Assembly (NCBI GenBank): GCA_026874595.1
Contig: CM049314.1
Span: forward strand, 50,203,812 to 50,267,811
Reading direction: 5' to 3'
DNA length: 64,000 nt
Origin: Sipunculus nudus
Taxonomy: Eukaryota; Annelida; Sipuncula; Golfingiida; Sipunculidae
Shown: piece by piece, positions 37,749 to 50,049 of the stretch
Numbering within the stretch: the first letter of the stretch is position 1
Layout: each line of letters starts with the position of its first letter
The notes under the pieces: model-generated
What the model was told of the DNA's origin: nothing
Databases searched by the model: none
Seen by the model: only the letters and a program-made list of their open reading frames with translations
Program-made: the position numbers and the translations under genes

Positions 37749-40199
37749 CTGAATGAAGCTTCTAAAACGCTTCTTTCGCAATTTAAATCGGCCGTTTTTG
37801 CAGAAAACACGATCTTGTATTACGCGAAAACCGAGCTGATTTCGGCGAAAACGACGTTTGTAACAGGTTCTAAATGACTGAATGAAGCTTCTAAAACGCT
37901 TCTTTCGCAATTTAAATCGGCCGTTTTTGCAGAAAACACGATCTTGTATTACGCGAAAACCGAGCTGATTTCGGCGAAAACGACGTTTGTAACAGGTTCT
38001 AAATGGCTGAATGAAGCTTCTAAAACGCTTCTTTCGCAATTTAAATCGGCCGTTTTTGCAGAAAACACGATCTTGTATTACGCGAAAACCGAGCTGATTT
38101 CGTCGAAAACGACGTTTGTAACAGGTTCTAAATGACTGAATGAAGCTTCTAAAACGCTTCTTTCGCAATTTAAATCGGCCATTTTTGCAGAAAACACGAT
38201 CTTGTATTACGCGAAAACCGAGCTGATTTCGGCGAAAACTACGTTTGTAACAGGTTCTAAATGGCTGAATGAAGCTTCTAAAACGCTTCTTTCGCAATTT
38301 AAATCGGCCATTTTTGCAGAAAACACGATCTTGTATTACGCGAAAACCGAGCTGATTTCGGCGAAAACGACGTTTGTAACAGGTTCTAAATGGCTGAATG
38401 AAGCTTCTCAAACGCTTCTTTCGCAATTTAAATCGGCCGTTTTTGCAGAAAACACGATCTTGTATTACGCGAAAACCGAGCTGATTTCGGCGAAAACGAC
38501 GTTTGTAACAGGTTCTAAATGGCTGAATGAAGCTTCTAAAACACTTCTTTCGCAATTTAAATCGGCCATTTTTGCAGAAAACACGATCTTGTATTACGCG
38601 AAAACCGAGCTGATTTCGGCGAAAACGACGTTTGTAACAGGTTCTAAATGGCTGAATGAAGCTTCTAAAACGCTTCTTTCGCAATTTAAATCGGCCGTTT
38701 TTGCAGAAAACACGATCTTGTATTACGCGAAAACCGAGCTGATTTCGGCGAAAACGACGTTTGTAACAGGTTCTAAATGGCTGAATGAAGCTTCTAAAAC
38801 GCTTCTTTCGCAATTTAAATCGGCCGTTTTTGCAGAAAACACGATCTTGTATTACGCGAAAACCGAGCTGATTTCGGCGAAAACGACGTTTGTAACAGGT
38901 TCTAAATGGCTGAATGAAGCTTCTAAAACCCTTCTTTCGCAATTTAAATCGGCCATTTTTGCAGAAAACACGATCTTGTATTACGCGAAAACCGAGCTGA
39001 TTTCGGCTAAAACGACGTTTGTAACAGGTTCTAAATGGCTGAATGAAGCTTCTTAAACGCTTCTTTCGCAATTTAAATCGGCCGTTTTTGCAGAAAACAC
39101 GATCTTGTATTACGCGAAAACCGAGCTGATTTCGGCGAAAACGACGTTTGTAACAGGTTCTAAATGGCTGAATGAAGCTTCTAAAACGCTTCTTTCGCAA
39201 TTTAAATCGGCCGTTTTTGCAGAAAACACGATCTTGTATTACGCGAAAACCGAGCTGATTTCGGCGAAAACGACGTTTGTAACAGGTTCTAAATGGCTGA
39301 ATGAAGCTTCTAAAACGCTTCTTTCGCAATTTAAATCGGCCGTTTTTGCAGAAAACACGATCTTGTATTACGCGAAAACCGAGCTGATTTCGGCGAAAAC
39401 GACGTTTGTTACAGGTTCTAAATGACTGAATGAAGCTTCTAAAACGCTTCTTTCGCAATTTAAATCGGCCGTTTTTGCAGAAAACACGATCTTGTATTAC
39501 GCGAAAACCGAGCTGATTTCGGCGAAAACGACGTTTGTAACAGGTTCTAAATGGCTGAATGAAGCTTCTAAAACGCTTCTTTCGCAATTTAAATCGGCCG
39601 TTTTTGCAGAAAACACGATCTTGTATTACGCGAAAACCGAGCTGATTTCGGCTAAAACGACGTTTGTAACAGGTTCTAAATGGCTGAATGAAGCTTCTAA
39701 AACGCTTCTTTCGCAATTTAAATCGGCCGTTTTTGCAGAAAACACGATCTTGTATTACGCGAAAACCGAGCTGATTTCGGCGAAAACGACGTTTGTAACA
39801 GGTTCTAAATGACTGAATGAAGCTTCTAAAACGCTTCTTTCGCAATTTAAATCGGCCGTTTTTGCAGAAAACACGATCTTGTATTACGCGAAAACCGAGC
39901 TGATTTCGGCGAAAACGACGTTTGTAACAGGTTCTAAATGACTGAATGAAGCTTCTAAAACGCTTCTTTCGCAATTTAAATCGGCCGTTTTTGCAGAAAA
40001 CACGATCTTGTATTACGCGAAAACCGAGCTGATTTCGGCGAAAACGACGTTTGTAACAGGTTCTAAATGGCTGAATGAAGCTTCTAAAACGCTTCTTTCG
40101 CAATTTAAATCGGCCGTTTTTGCAGAAAACACGATCTTGTATTACGCGAAAACCGAGCTGATTTCGTCGAAAACGACGTTTGTAACAGGTTCTAAATGA

Positions 40200-43100
40200 C
40201 TGAATGAAGCTTCTAAAACGCTTCTTTCGCAATTTAAATCGGCCATTTTTGCAGAAAACACGATCTTGTATTACGCGAAAACCGAGCTGATTTCGGCGAA
40301 AACTACGTTTGTAACAGGTTCTAAATGGCTGAATGAAGCTTCTAAAACGCTTCTTTCGCAATTTAAATCGGCCATTTTTGCAGAAAACACGATCTTGTAT
40401 TACGCGAAAACCGAGCTGATTTCGGCGAAAACGACGTTTGTAACAGGTTCTAAATGGCTGAATGAAGCTTCTCAAACGCTTCTTTCGCAATTTAAATCGG
40501 CCGTTTTTACAGAAAACACGATCTTGTATTACGCGAAAACCGAGCTGATTTCGGCGAAAACGACGTTTGTAACAGGTTCTAAATGGCTGAATGAAGCTTC
40601 TAAAACGCTTCTTTCGCAATTTAAATCGGCCGTTTTTGCAGAAAACACGATCTTGTATTACGCGAAAACCGAGCCGATTTCGGCGAAAACGACGTTTGTA
40701 ACAGGTTCTAAATGGCTGAATGAAGCTTCTAAAACGCTTCTTTCGCAATTTAAATCGGCCGTTTTTGCAGAAAACACGATCTTGTATTACGCGAAAACCG
40801 AGCCTATTTCGGCGAAAACGACGTTTGTAACAGGTTCTAAATGGCTGAATGAAGCTTCTAAAACGCTTCTTTCGCAATTTAAATCGGCCGTTTTTGCAGA
40901 AAACACGATCTTGTATTACGCGAAAACCGAGCTGATTTCGGCGAAAACGACGTTTGTAACAGGTTCTAAATGGCTGAATGAAGCTTCTAAAACGCTTCTT
41001 TCGCAATTTAAATCGGCCGTTTTTGCAGAAAACACGATCTTGTATTACGCGAAAACCGAGCTGATTTCGGCGAAAACGACGTTTGTAACAGGTTCTAAAT
41101 GGCTGAATGAAGCTTCTAAAACGCTTCTTTCGCAATTTAAATCGGCCGTTTTTGCAGAAAACACGATCTTGTATTACGCGAAAACCGAGCTGATTTCGGC
41201 GAAAACGACGTTTGTTACAGGTTCTAAATGACTGAATGAAGCTTCTAAAACGCTTCTTTCGCAATTTAAATCGGCCGTTTTTGCAGAAAACACGATCTTG
41301 TATTACGCGAAAACCGAGCTGATTTCGGCGAAAACGACGTTTGTAACAGGTTCTAAATGACTGAATGAAGCTTCTAAAACGCTTCTTTCGCAATTTAAAT
41401 CGGCCGTTTTTGCAGAAAACACGATCTTGTATTACGCGAAAACCGAGCTGATTTCGGCGAAAACGACGTTTGTAACAGGTTCTAAATGGCTGAATGAAGC
41501 TTCTAAAACGCTTCTTTCGCAATTTAAATCGGCCGTTTTTGCAGAAAACACGATCTTGTATTACGCGAAAACCGAGCTGATTTCGTCGAAAACGACGTTT
41601 GTAACAGGTTCTAAATGACTGAATGAAGCTTCTAAAACGCTTCTTTCGCAATTTAAATCGGCCATTTTTGCAGAAAACACGATCTTGTATTACGCGAAAA
41701 CCGAGCTGATTTCGGCGAAAACTACGTTTGTAACAGGTTCTAAATGGCTGAATGAAGCTTCTAAAACGCTTCTTTCGCAATTTAAATCGGCCATTTTTGC
41801 AGAAAACACGATCTTGTATTACGCGAAAACCGAGCTGATTTCGGCGAAAACGACGTTTGTAACAGGTTCTAAATGGCTGAATGAAGCTTCTCAAACGCTT
41901 CTTTCGCAATTTAAATCGGCCGTTTTTGCAGAAAACACGATCTTGTATTACGCGAAAACCGAGCTGATTTCGGCGAAAACGACGTTTGTAACAGGTTCTA
42001 AATGGCTGAATGAAGCTTCTAAAACGCTTCTTTCGCAATTTAAATCGGCCGTTTTTGCAGAAAACACGATCTTGTATTACGCGAAAACCGAGCTGATTTC
42101 GGCGAAAACGACGTTTGTAACAGGTTCTAAATGGCTGAATGAAGCTTCTAAAACGCTTCTTTCGCAATTTAAATCGGCCGTTTTTGCAGAAAACACGATC
42201 TTGTATTACGCGAAAACCGAGCTGATTTCGGCGAAAACGACGTTTGTAACAGGTTCTAAATGGCTGAATGAAGCTTCTAAAACACTTCTTTCGCAATTTA
42301 AATCGGCCGTTTTTGCAGAAAACACGATCTTGTATTACGCGAAAACCGAGCTGATTTCGGCGAAAACGACGTTTGTAACAGGTTCTAAATGGCTGAATGA
42401 AGCTTCTAAAACGCTTCTCTCGCAATTTAAATCGTCCGTTTTTGCAGAAAACACGATCTTGTATTACGCGAAAACCGAGCTGATTTCGGCGAAAACGACG
42501 TTTGTAACAGGTTCTAAATGGCTGAATGAAGCTTCTAAAACGCTTCTTTCGCAATTTAAATCGGCCGTTTTTGCAGAAAACACGATCTTGTATTACGCGA
42601 AAACCGAGCTGATTTCGGCGAAAACGACGTTTGTAACAGGTTCTAAATGGCTGAATGAAGCTTTTAAAACCCTTCTTTCGCAATTTAAATCGGCCATTTT
42701 TGCAGAAAACACGATCTTGTATTACGCGAAAACCGAGCTGATTTCGGCGAAAACGACGTTTGTAACAGGTTCTAAATGGCTGAATGAAGCTTCTAAAACA
42801 CTTCTTTCGCAATTTAAATCGGCCATTTTTGCAGAAAACACGATCTTGTATTACGCGAAAACCGAGCTGATTACGGCGAAAACGACGTTTGTAACAGGTT
42901 CTAAATGGCTGAATGAAGCTTCTAAAACCCTTCTTTCGCAATTTAAATCGGCCATTTTTGCAGAAAACACGATCTTGTATTACGCGAAAACCGAGCTGAT
43001 TTCGGCGAAAACGACGTTTGTAACAGGTTCTAAATGGCTGAATGAAGCTTCTAAAACGCTTCTTTCGCAATTTAAATCGGCCGTTTTTGCAGAAAACACG

Positions 43101-43424
43101 ATCTTGTATTACGCGAAAACCGAGCTGATTTCGGCGAAAACGACGTTTGTAACAGGTTCTAAATGGCTGAATGAAGCTTCTAAAACGCTTCTTTCGCAAT
43201 TTAAATCGGCCATTTTTGCAGAAAACACGATCTTGTATTACGCGAAAACCGAGCTGATTTCGGCGAAAACGACGTTTGTAACAGGTTCTAAATGGCTGAA
43301 TGAAGCTTCTAAAACGCTTCTCTCGCAATTTAAATCGTCCGTTTTTGCAGAAAACACGATCTTGTATTACGCGAAAACCGAGCTGATTTCGGCGAAAACG
43401 ACGTTTGTAACAGGTTCTAAATGA
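40200..43424 (+). repeat. 25-monomer HOR, copy 1 (3225 bp)
   Basis: Starts after a tcg/tga monomer and contains act, caa, ccg and cct subtypes, the three-stop motif (about 41231, 41360, 41618), a second act/caa series and the eight-monomer block. Private changes are aca for gca near 40509 and an additional aaaacactt/gccgtt monomer near 42287. Confidence 0.88.
42321..43352 (+). repeat. Eight-monomer variant block, copy 4 (unlinked)
   Basis: Same eight subtypes, but followed by a tga monomer (stop at about 43422-43424) instead of a marker block. It therefore separated from the marker block by an exchange at its right edge. Confidence 0.9.
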
Positions 43425-46262
43425 CTGAATGAAGCTTCTAAAACGCTTCTTTCGCAATTTAAATCGGCCATTTTTGCAGAAAACACGATCTTGTATTACG
43501 CGAAAACCGAGCTGATTTCGGCGAAAACTACGTTTGTAACAGGTTCTAAATGGCTGAATGAAGCTTCTAAAACGCTTCTTTCGCAATTTAAATCGGCCAT
43601 TTTTGCAGAAAACACGATCTTGTATTACGCGAAAACCGAGCTGATTTCGGCGAAAACGACGTTTGTAACAGGTTCTAAATGGCTGAATGAAGCTTCTCAA
43701 ACGCTTCTTTCGCAATTTAAATCGGCCGTTTTTGCAGAAAACACGATCTTGTATTACGCCAAAACCGAGCTGATTTCGGCGAAAACGACGTTTGTAACAG
43801 GTTCTAAATGGCTGAATGAAGCTTCTAAAACGCTTCTTTCGCAATTTAAATCGGCCGTTTTTGCAGAAAACACGATCTTGTATTACGCGAAAACCGAGCC
43901 GATTTCGGCGAAAACGACGTTTGTAACAGGTTCTAAATGGCTGAATGAAGCTTCTAAAACGCTTCTTTCGCAATTTAAATCGGCCGTTTTTGCAGAAAAC
44001 ACGATCTTGTATTACGCGAAAACCGAGCCTATTTCGGCGAAAACGACGTTTGTAACAGGTTCTAAATGGCTGAATGAAGCTTCTAAAACGCTTCTTTCGC
44101 AATTTAAATCGGCCGTTTTTGCAGAAAACACGATCTTGTATTACGCGAAAACCGAGCTGATTTCGGCGAAAACGACGTTTGTAACAGGTTCTAAATGGCT
44201 GAATGAAGCTTCTAAAACGCTTCTTTCGCAATTTAAATCGGCCGTTTTTGCAGAAAACACGATCTTGTATTACGCGAAAACCGAGCTGATTTCGGCGAAA
44301 ACGACGTTTGTAACAGGTTCTAAATGGCTGAATGAAGCTTCTAAAACGCTTCTTTCGCAATTTAAATCGGCCGTTTTTGCAGAAAACACGATCTTGTATT
44401 ACGCGAAAACCGAGCTGATTTCGGCGAAAACGACGTTTGTTACAGGTTCTAAATGACTGAATGAAGCTTCTAAAACGCTTCTTTCGCAATTTAAATCGGC
44501 CGTTTTTGCAGAAAACACGATCTTGTATTACGCGAAAACCGAGCTGATTTCGGCGAAAACGACGTTTGTAACAGGTTCTAAATGACTGAATGAAGCTTCT
44601 AAAACGCTTCTTTCGCAATTTAAATCGGCCGTTTTTGCAGAAAACACGATCTTGTATTACGCGAAAACCGAGCTGATTTCGGCGAAAACGACGTTTGTAA
44701 CAGGTTCTAAATGGCTGAATGAAGCTTCTAAAACGCTTCTTTCGCAATTTAAATCGGCCGTTTTTGCAGAAAACACGATCTTGTATTACGCGAAAACCGA
44801 GCTGATTTCGTCGAAAACGACGTTTGTAACAGGTTCTAAATGACTGAATGAAGCTTCTAAAACGCTTCTTTCGCAATTTAAATCGGCCATTTTTGCAGAA
44901 AACACGATCTTGTATTACGCGAAAACCGAGCTGATTTCGGCGAAAACTACGTTTGTAACAGGTTCTAAATGGCTGAATGAAGCTTCTAAAACGCTTCTTT
45001 CGCAATTTAAATCGGCCATTTTTGCAGAAAACACGATCTTGTATTACGCGAAAACCGAGCTGATTTCGGCGAAAACGACGTTTGTAACAGGTTCTAAATG
45101 GCTGAATGAAGCTTCTCAAACGCTTCTTTCGCAATTTAAATCGGCCGTTTTTGCAGAAAACACGATCTTGTATTACGCGAAAACCGAGCTGATTTCGGCG
45201 AAAACGACGTTTGTAACAGGTTCTAAATGGCTGAATGAAGCTTCTAAAACGCTTCTTTCGCAATTTAAATCGGCCGTTTTTGCAGAAAACACGATCTTGT
45301 ATTACGCGAAAACCGAGCTGATTTCGGCGAAAACGACGTTTGTAACAGGTTCTAAATGGCTGAATGAAGCTTCTAAAACGCTTCTTTCGCAATTTAAATC
45401 GGCCGTTTTTGCAGAAAACACGATCTTGTATTACGCGAAAACCGAGCTGATTTCGGCGAAAACGACGTTTGTAACAGGTTCTAAATGGCTGAATGAAGCT
45501 TCTAAAACGCTTCTCTCGCAATTTAAATCGTCCGTTTTTGCAGAAAACACGATCTTGTATTACGCGAAAACCGAGCTGATTTCGGCGAAAACGACGTTTG
45601 TAACAGGTTCTAAATGGCTGAATGAAGCTTCTAAAACGCTTCTTTCGCAATTTAAATCGGCCGTTTTTGCAGAAAACACGATCTTGTATTACGCGAAAAC
45701 CGAGCTGATTTCGGCGAAAACGACGTTTGTAACAGGTTCTAAATGGCTGAATGAAGCTTTTAAAACCCTTCTTTCGCAATTTAAATCGGCCATTTTTGCA
45801 GAAAACACGATCTTGTATTACGCGAAAACCGAGCTGATTTCGGCGAAAACGACGTTTGTAACAGGTTCTAAATGGCTGAATGAAGCTTCTAAAACACTTC
45901 TTTCGCAATTTAAATCGGCCATTTTTGCAGAAAACACGATCTTGTATTACGCGAAAACCGAGCTGATTACGGCGAAAACGACGTTTGTAACAGGTTCTAA
46001 ATGGCTGAATGAAGCTTCTAAAACCCTTCTTTCGCAATTTAAATCGGCCATTTTTGCAGAAAACACGATCTTGTATTACGCGAAAACCGAGCTGATTTCG
46101 GCGAAAACGACGTTTGTAACAGGTTCTAAATGGCTGAATGAAGCTTCTAAAACGCTTCTTTCGCAATTTAAATCGGCCGTTTTTGCAGAAAACACGATCT
46201 TGTATTACGCGAAAACCGAGCTGATTTCGGCGAAAACGACGTTTGTTACAGGTTCTAAATGA
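43425..46262 (+). repeat. 25-monomer HOR, copy 2 (22 monomers, rearranged end)
   Basis: Follows copy 1 in tandem with the same order (stops about 44456, 44585, 44843). It lacks the additional monomer, so the offset drops from 3225 to 3096 bp. It ends early in a gtt/tga unit about 200 bp before the assembly gap. Confidence 0.88.
45417..46190 (+). repeat. Eight-monomer variant block, copy 5 (truncated)
   Basis: The first six subtypes are present (ctc at 45515, gcttttaaaaccc near 45758, aaaacactt near 45896, gattacggcg near 45968, aaaaccctt near 46025, then plain). A gtt/tga monomer then replaces the last two. It lies 3096 bp (24 monomers) after copy 4. Confidence 0.85.
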
Positions 46263-46468
46263 CTGAATGAAGCTTCTAAAACGCTTCTTTCGCAATTTAA
46301 ATCGGCCGTTTTTGCAGAAAACACGATCTTGTATTACGCGAAAACCGAGCTGATTTCGGCGAAAACGACGTTTGTAACAGGTTCTAAATGGCTGAATGAA
46401 GCTTCTAAAACGCTTCTTTCGCAATTTAAATCGGCCGTTTTTGCAGAAAACACGATCTTGTATTACGC

Positions 46469-46968
46469 NNNNNNNNNNNNNNNNNNNNNNNNNNNNNNNN
46501 NNNNNNNNNNNNNNNNNNNNNNNNNNNNNNNNNNNNNNNNNNNNNNNNNNNNNNNNNNNNNNNNNNNNNNNNNNNNNNNNNNNNNNNNNNNNNNNNNNNN
46601 NNNNNNNNNNNNNNNNNNNNNNNNNNNNNNNNNNNNNNNNNNNNNNNNNNNNNNNNNNNNNNNNNNNNNNNNNNNNNNNNNNNNNNNNNNNNNNNNNNNN
46701 NNNNNNNNNNNNNNNNNNNNNNNNNNNNNNNNNNNNNNNNNNNNNNNNNNNNNNNNNNNNNNNNNNNNNNNNNNNNNNNNNNNNNNNNNNNNNNNNNNNN
46801 NNNNNNNNNNNNNNNNNNNNNNNNNNNNNNNNNNNNNNNNNNNNNNNNNNNNNNNNNNNNNNNNNNNNNNNNNNNNNNNNNNNNNNNNNNNNNNNNNNNN
46901 NNNNNNNNNNNNNNNNNNNNNNNNNNNNNNNNNNNNNNNNNNNNNNNNNNNNNNNNNNNNNNNNNNNN
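46469..46968. other. Assembly gap, exactly 500 N
   Basis: There are 500 consecutive N between two satellite segments. A round number is usually a placeholder for a scaffold join of unknown size, not a measured gap. Monomer orientation flips across it and the two sides belong to different variant subfamilies. The true distance, content and relative orientation of the two flanks are therefore unknown. Confidence 1.
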
Positions 46969-49900
46969 AAAAATAGCCGATTTAAATTGCAAAAGAAGCG
47001 TTTTAGAAGCTTCTTTCAACCATTTAGAACCTGTTACAAACGTCGTTTTCGCCGAAATCAGCTCGGTTTTCGCGTAATACAAGATCGTGTTTTCTGCAAA
47101 AATGGCCGATTTAAATTGCGAAAGAAGCGTTTTAGAAGCTTCATTCAGCCATTTACAACCTGTTACAAACGTCGTTTTCGCCGAAATCAGCTCGGTTTTC
47201 GCGTAATACAAGATCGTGTTTTCTGCAAAAATGGCCGATTTAAATTGCGAAAGAAGCGTTTTAGAAGCTTCATTCAGCCATTTAGAACCTGTTACAAACG
47301 TCGTTTTCGCCGAAATCAGCTCGGTTTTCGCGTTATACAAGATCGTGTTTTCTGCAAAAATGGCCGATTTAAATTGCGAAAGAAGCGTTTTAGAAGCTTC
47401 ATTCAGCCATTTAGAACCTGTTACAAACGTCGTTTTCGCCGAAATCAGCTCGGTTTTCGCGTAATACAAGATCGTGTTTTCAGCAAAAATGGCCGATTTA
47501 AATTGCGAAAGAAGCGTTTTAGAAGCTTCATTCAGCCATTTAGAACCTGTTACAAACGTCGTTTTCGCCGAAATCAGCTCGGTTTTCGCGTAATACAAGA
47601 TCGTGTTTTCTGCAAAAATGGCCGATTTAAATTGCGAAAGAAGCGTTTTAGAAGCTTCATTCAGCCATTTAGAACCTGTTACAAACGTCGTTTTCGCCGA
47701 AATCAGCTCGGTTTTCGCGTAATACAAGATCGTGTTTTCTGCAAAAATGGCCGATTTAAATTGCAAAAGAAGCGTTTTAGAAGCTTCATTCAGCCATTTA
47801 GAACCTGTTACAAACGTCGTTTTCGCCGAAATCAGCTCGGTTTTCGCGTAATACAAGATCGTGTTTTCTGCAAAAACGGCCGATTTAAATTGCGAAAGAA
47901 GCGTTTTAGAAGCTTCATTCAGCCATTTAGAACCTGTTACAAACGTCGTTTTCGCCGAAATCAGCTCGGTTTTCGCGTAATACAAGATCGTGTTTTCTGC
48001 AAAAACGGCCGATTTAAATTGCGAAAGAAGCGTTTTAGAAGCTTCATTCAGCCATTTAGAACCTGTTACAAACGTCGTTTTCGCCGAAATCAGCTCGGTT
48101 TTCGCGTAATACAAGATCGTGTTTTCTGCAAAAATGGCCGATTTAAATTGCGAAAGAAGCGTTTTAGAAGCTTCATTCAGCCATTTAGAACCTGTTACAA
48201 ACGTCGTTTTCGCCGAAATCAGCTCGGTTTTTGCGTAATACAAGATCGTGTTTTCTGCAAAAATAGCCGATTTAAATTGCAAAAGAAGCGTTTTAGAAGC
48301 TTCTTTCAACCATTTAGAACCTGTTACAAACGTCGTTTTCGCCGAAATCAGCTCGGTTTTCGCGTAATACAAGATCGTGTTTTCTGCAAAAATGGCCAAT
48401 TTAAATTGCGAAAGAAGCGTTTTAGAAGCTTCATTCAGCCATTTAGAACCTGTTACAAACGTCGTTTTCGCCGAAATCAGCTCGGTTTTCGCGTAATACA
48501 AGATCGTGTTTTCTGCAAAAACGGCCGATTTATATTGCGAAAGAAGCGTTTTAGAAGCTTTATTCAGCCATTTAGAACCTGTTACAAACGTCGTTTTCGC
48601 CGAAATCAGCTCGGTTTTCGCGAAATCCAAGATCGTGTTTTCTGCAATAACGGCCGATTTAAATTGCGAAAGAAGCGTTTTAGAAGCTTCATTCAGCCAT
48701 TTAGAACCTGTTACAAACGTCGTTTTCGCCGAAATCAGCTCGGTTTTCGCGTAATACAAGATCGTGTTTTCTGCAAAAATGGCCGATTTAAATTGCGAAA
48801 GAAGCGTTTTAGAAGCTTCATTCAGCCATTTAGAACCTGTTACAAACGTCGTTTTCGCCGAAATCAGCTAGGTTTTCGCGTAATACAAGATCGTGTTTTA
48901 TGCAAAAATGGCCGATTTAAATTGCGAAAGAAGCGTTTTAGAAGCTTCATTCAGCCATTTAGAACCTGTTACAAACGTCGTTTTCGCCGAAATCAGCTCG
49001 GTTTTCGCGTAATACAAGATCGTGTTTTCTGCAAAAACGGCCGATTTAAATTGCGAAAGAAGCGTTTTATTAGCTTCATTCAGCCATTTAGAACCTGTTA
49101 CAAACGTCGTTTTCGCCGAAATCAGCTCGGTTTTTGCGTAATACAAGATCGTGTTTTCTGCAAAAATGGCCGATTTAAATTGCGAAAGAAGCGTTTTAGA
49201 AGCTTCATTCAGCCATTTAGAACCTGTTACAAACGTCGTTTTCGCCGAAATCAGCTCGGTTTTCGCGTAATACAAGATCGTGTTTTCTGCAAAAATGGCC
49301 GATTTAAATTGCGAAAGAAGCGTTTTAGAAGCTTCATTCAGCCATTTAGAACCTGTTACAAACGTCGTTTTCGCTGAAATCAGCTCGGTTTTCGCGTAAT
49401 ACAAGATCGTGTTTTCTGCAAAAATGGCCGATTTAAATTGCGAAAGAAGCGTTTTAGAAGCTTCATTCAGCCATTTAGAACCTGTTACAAACGTCGTTTT
49501 CGCCGAAATGAGCTCGGTTTTCGCGTAATACAAGATCGTATTTTCTGCAAAAACGGCCGATTTAAATTGCGAAAGAAGCGTTTTAGAAGCTTCATTCAGC
49601 CATTTAGAACCTGTTACAAACGTCGTTTTCGCCGAAATCAGCTCGGTTTTCGCGTAATACAAGATCGTGTTTTCTGCAAAAATGGCCGATTTAAATTGCG
49701 AAAGAAGCGTTTTAGAAGCTTCATTCAGCCATTTAGAACCTGTTACAAACGTCGTTTTCGCCGAAATCAGCTCGGTTTTCGCGTAATACAAGATCGTGTT
49801 TTCTGCAAAAACGGCCGATTTAAATTGCGAAAGAAGCGTTTTAGAAGCTTCATTCAGCCATTTAGAACCTGTTACAAACGTCGTTTTCGCCGAAATCAGC

Positions 49901-50049
49901 TCGGTTTTCGCGTAATACAAGATCGTGTTTTCTGCAAAAATGGCCGATTTAAATTGCGAAAGAAGCGTTTTAGAAGCTTCATTCAGCAAATTTAGAACCT
50001 GTTACAAACGTCGTTTTCGCCGAAATCAGCTCGGTTTTCGCGTAATACA

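Larger units (their letters stand above)
1..46468 (+). repeat. 129-bp satellite array, left arm (about 360 monomers)
   Basis: Uninterrupted head-to-tail array of a 129-bp monomer. Taking the monomer start as aacacg, full units begin for example at 388, 648 and 906. The consensus has 27 G and 26 C (41% G+C) and 12 CpG. Nearly every unit carries a HindIII site (aagctt) and a SwaI palindrome (atttaaat), and most carry an EagI site (cggccg), so a 129-bp digestion ladder is expected. Most units differ from each other at only zero to five sites. Recurrent diagnostic variants are tgg to tga (about 85 units), gta to gtt, gcg to gct or tcg, gcc-gtt to gcc-att, aaa to caa, ctg to ccg or cct, and ctt to ctc. 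Length variants are rare: four pairs of 1-bp insertions, one extra g near 33338 and one missing a near 36841. No other sequence class interrupts the arm. It is satellite DNA; any protein-coding role is unproven. Confidence 0.98.

Noticed and set aside
1-46468. CRISPR array
   Set aside because: The direct repeats have no variable spacers; the whole 129-bp unit is repeated, and no cas-like sequence is present.
46469-46968. Perfect palindrome centred on the gap
   Set aside because: The two arms carry different variant sets and different HOR lengths, so they are not mirror copies.
46426-49377. Open frames running through the 500-N gap
   Set aside because: The N run cannot be translated; continuity across it is an artefact.
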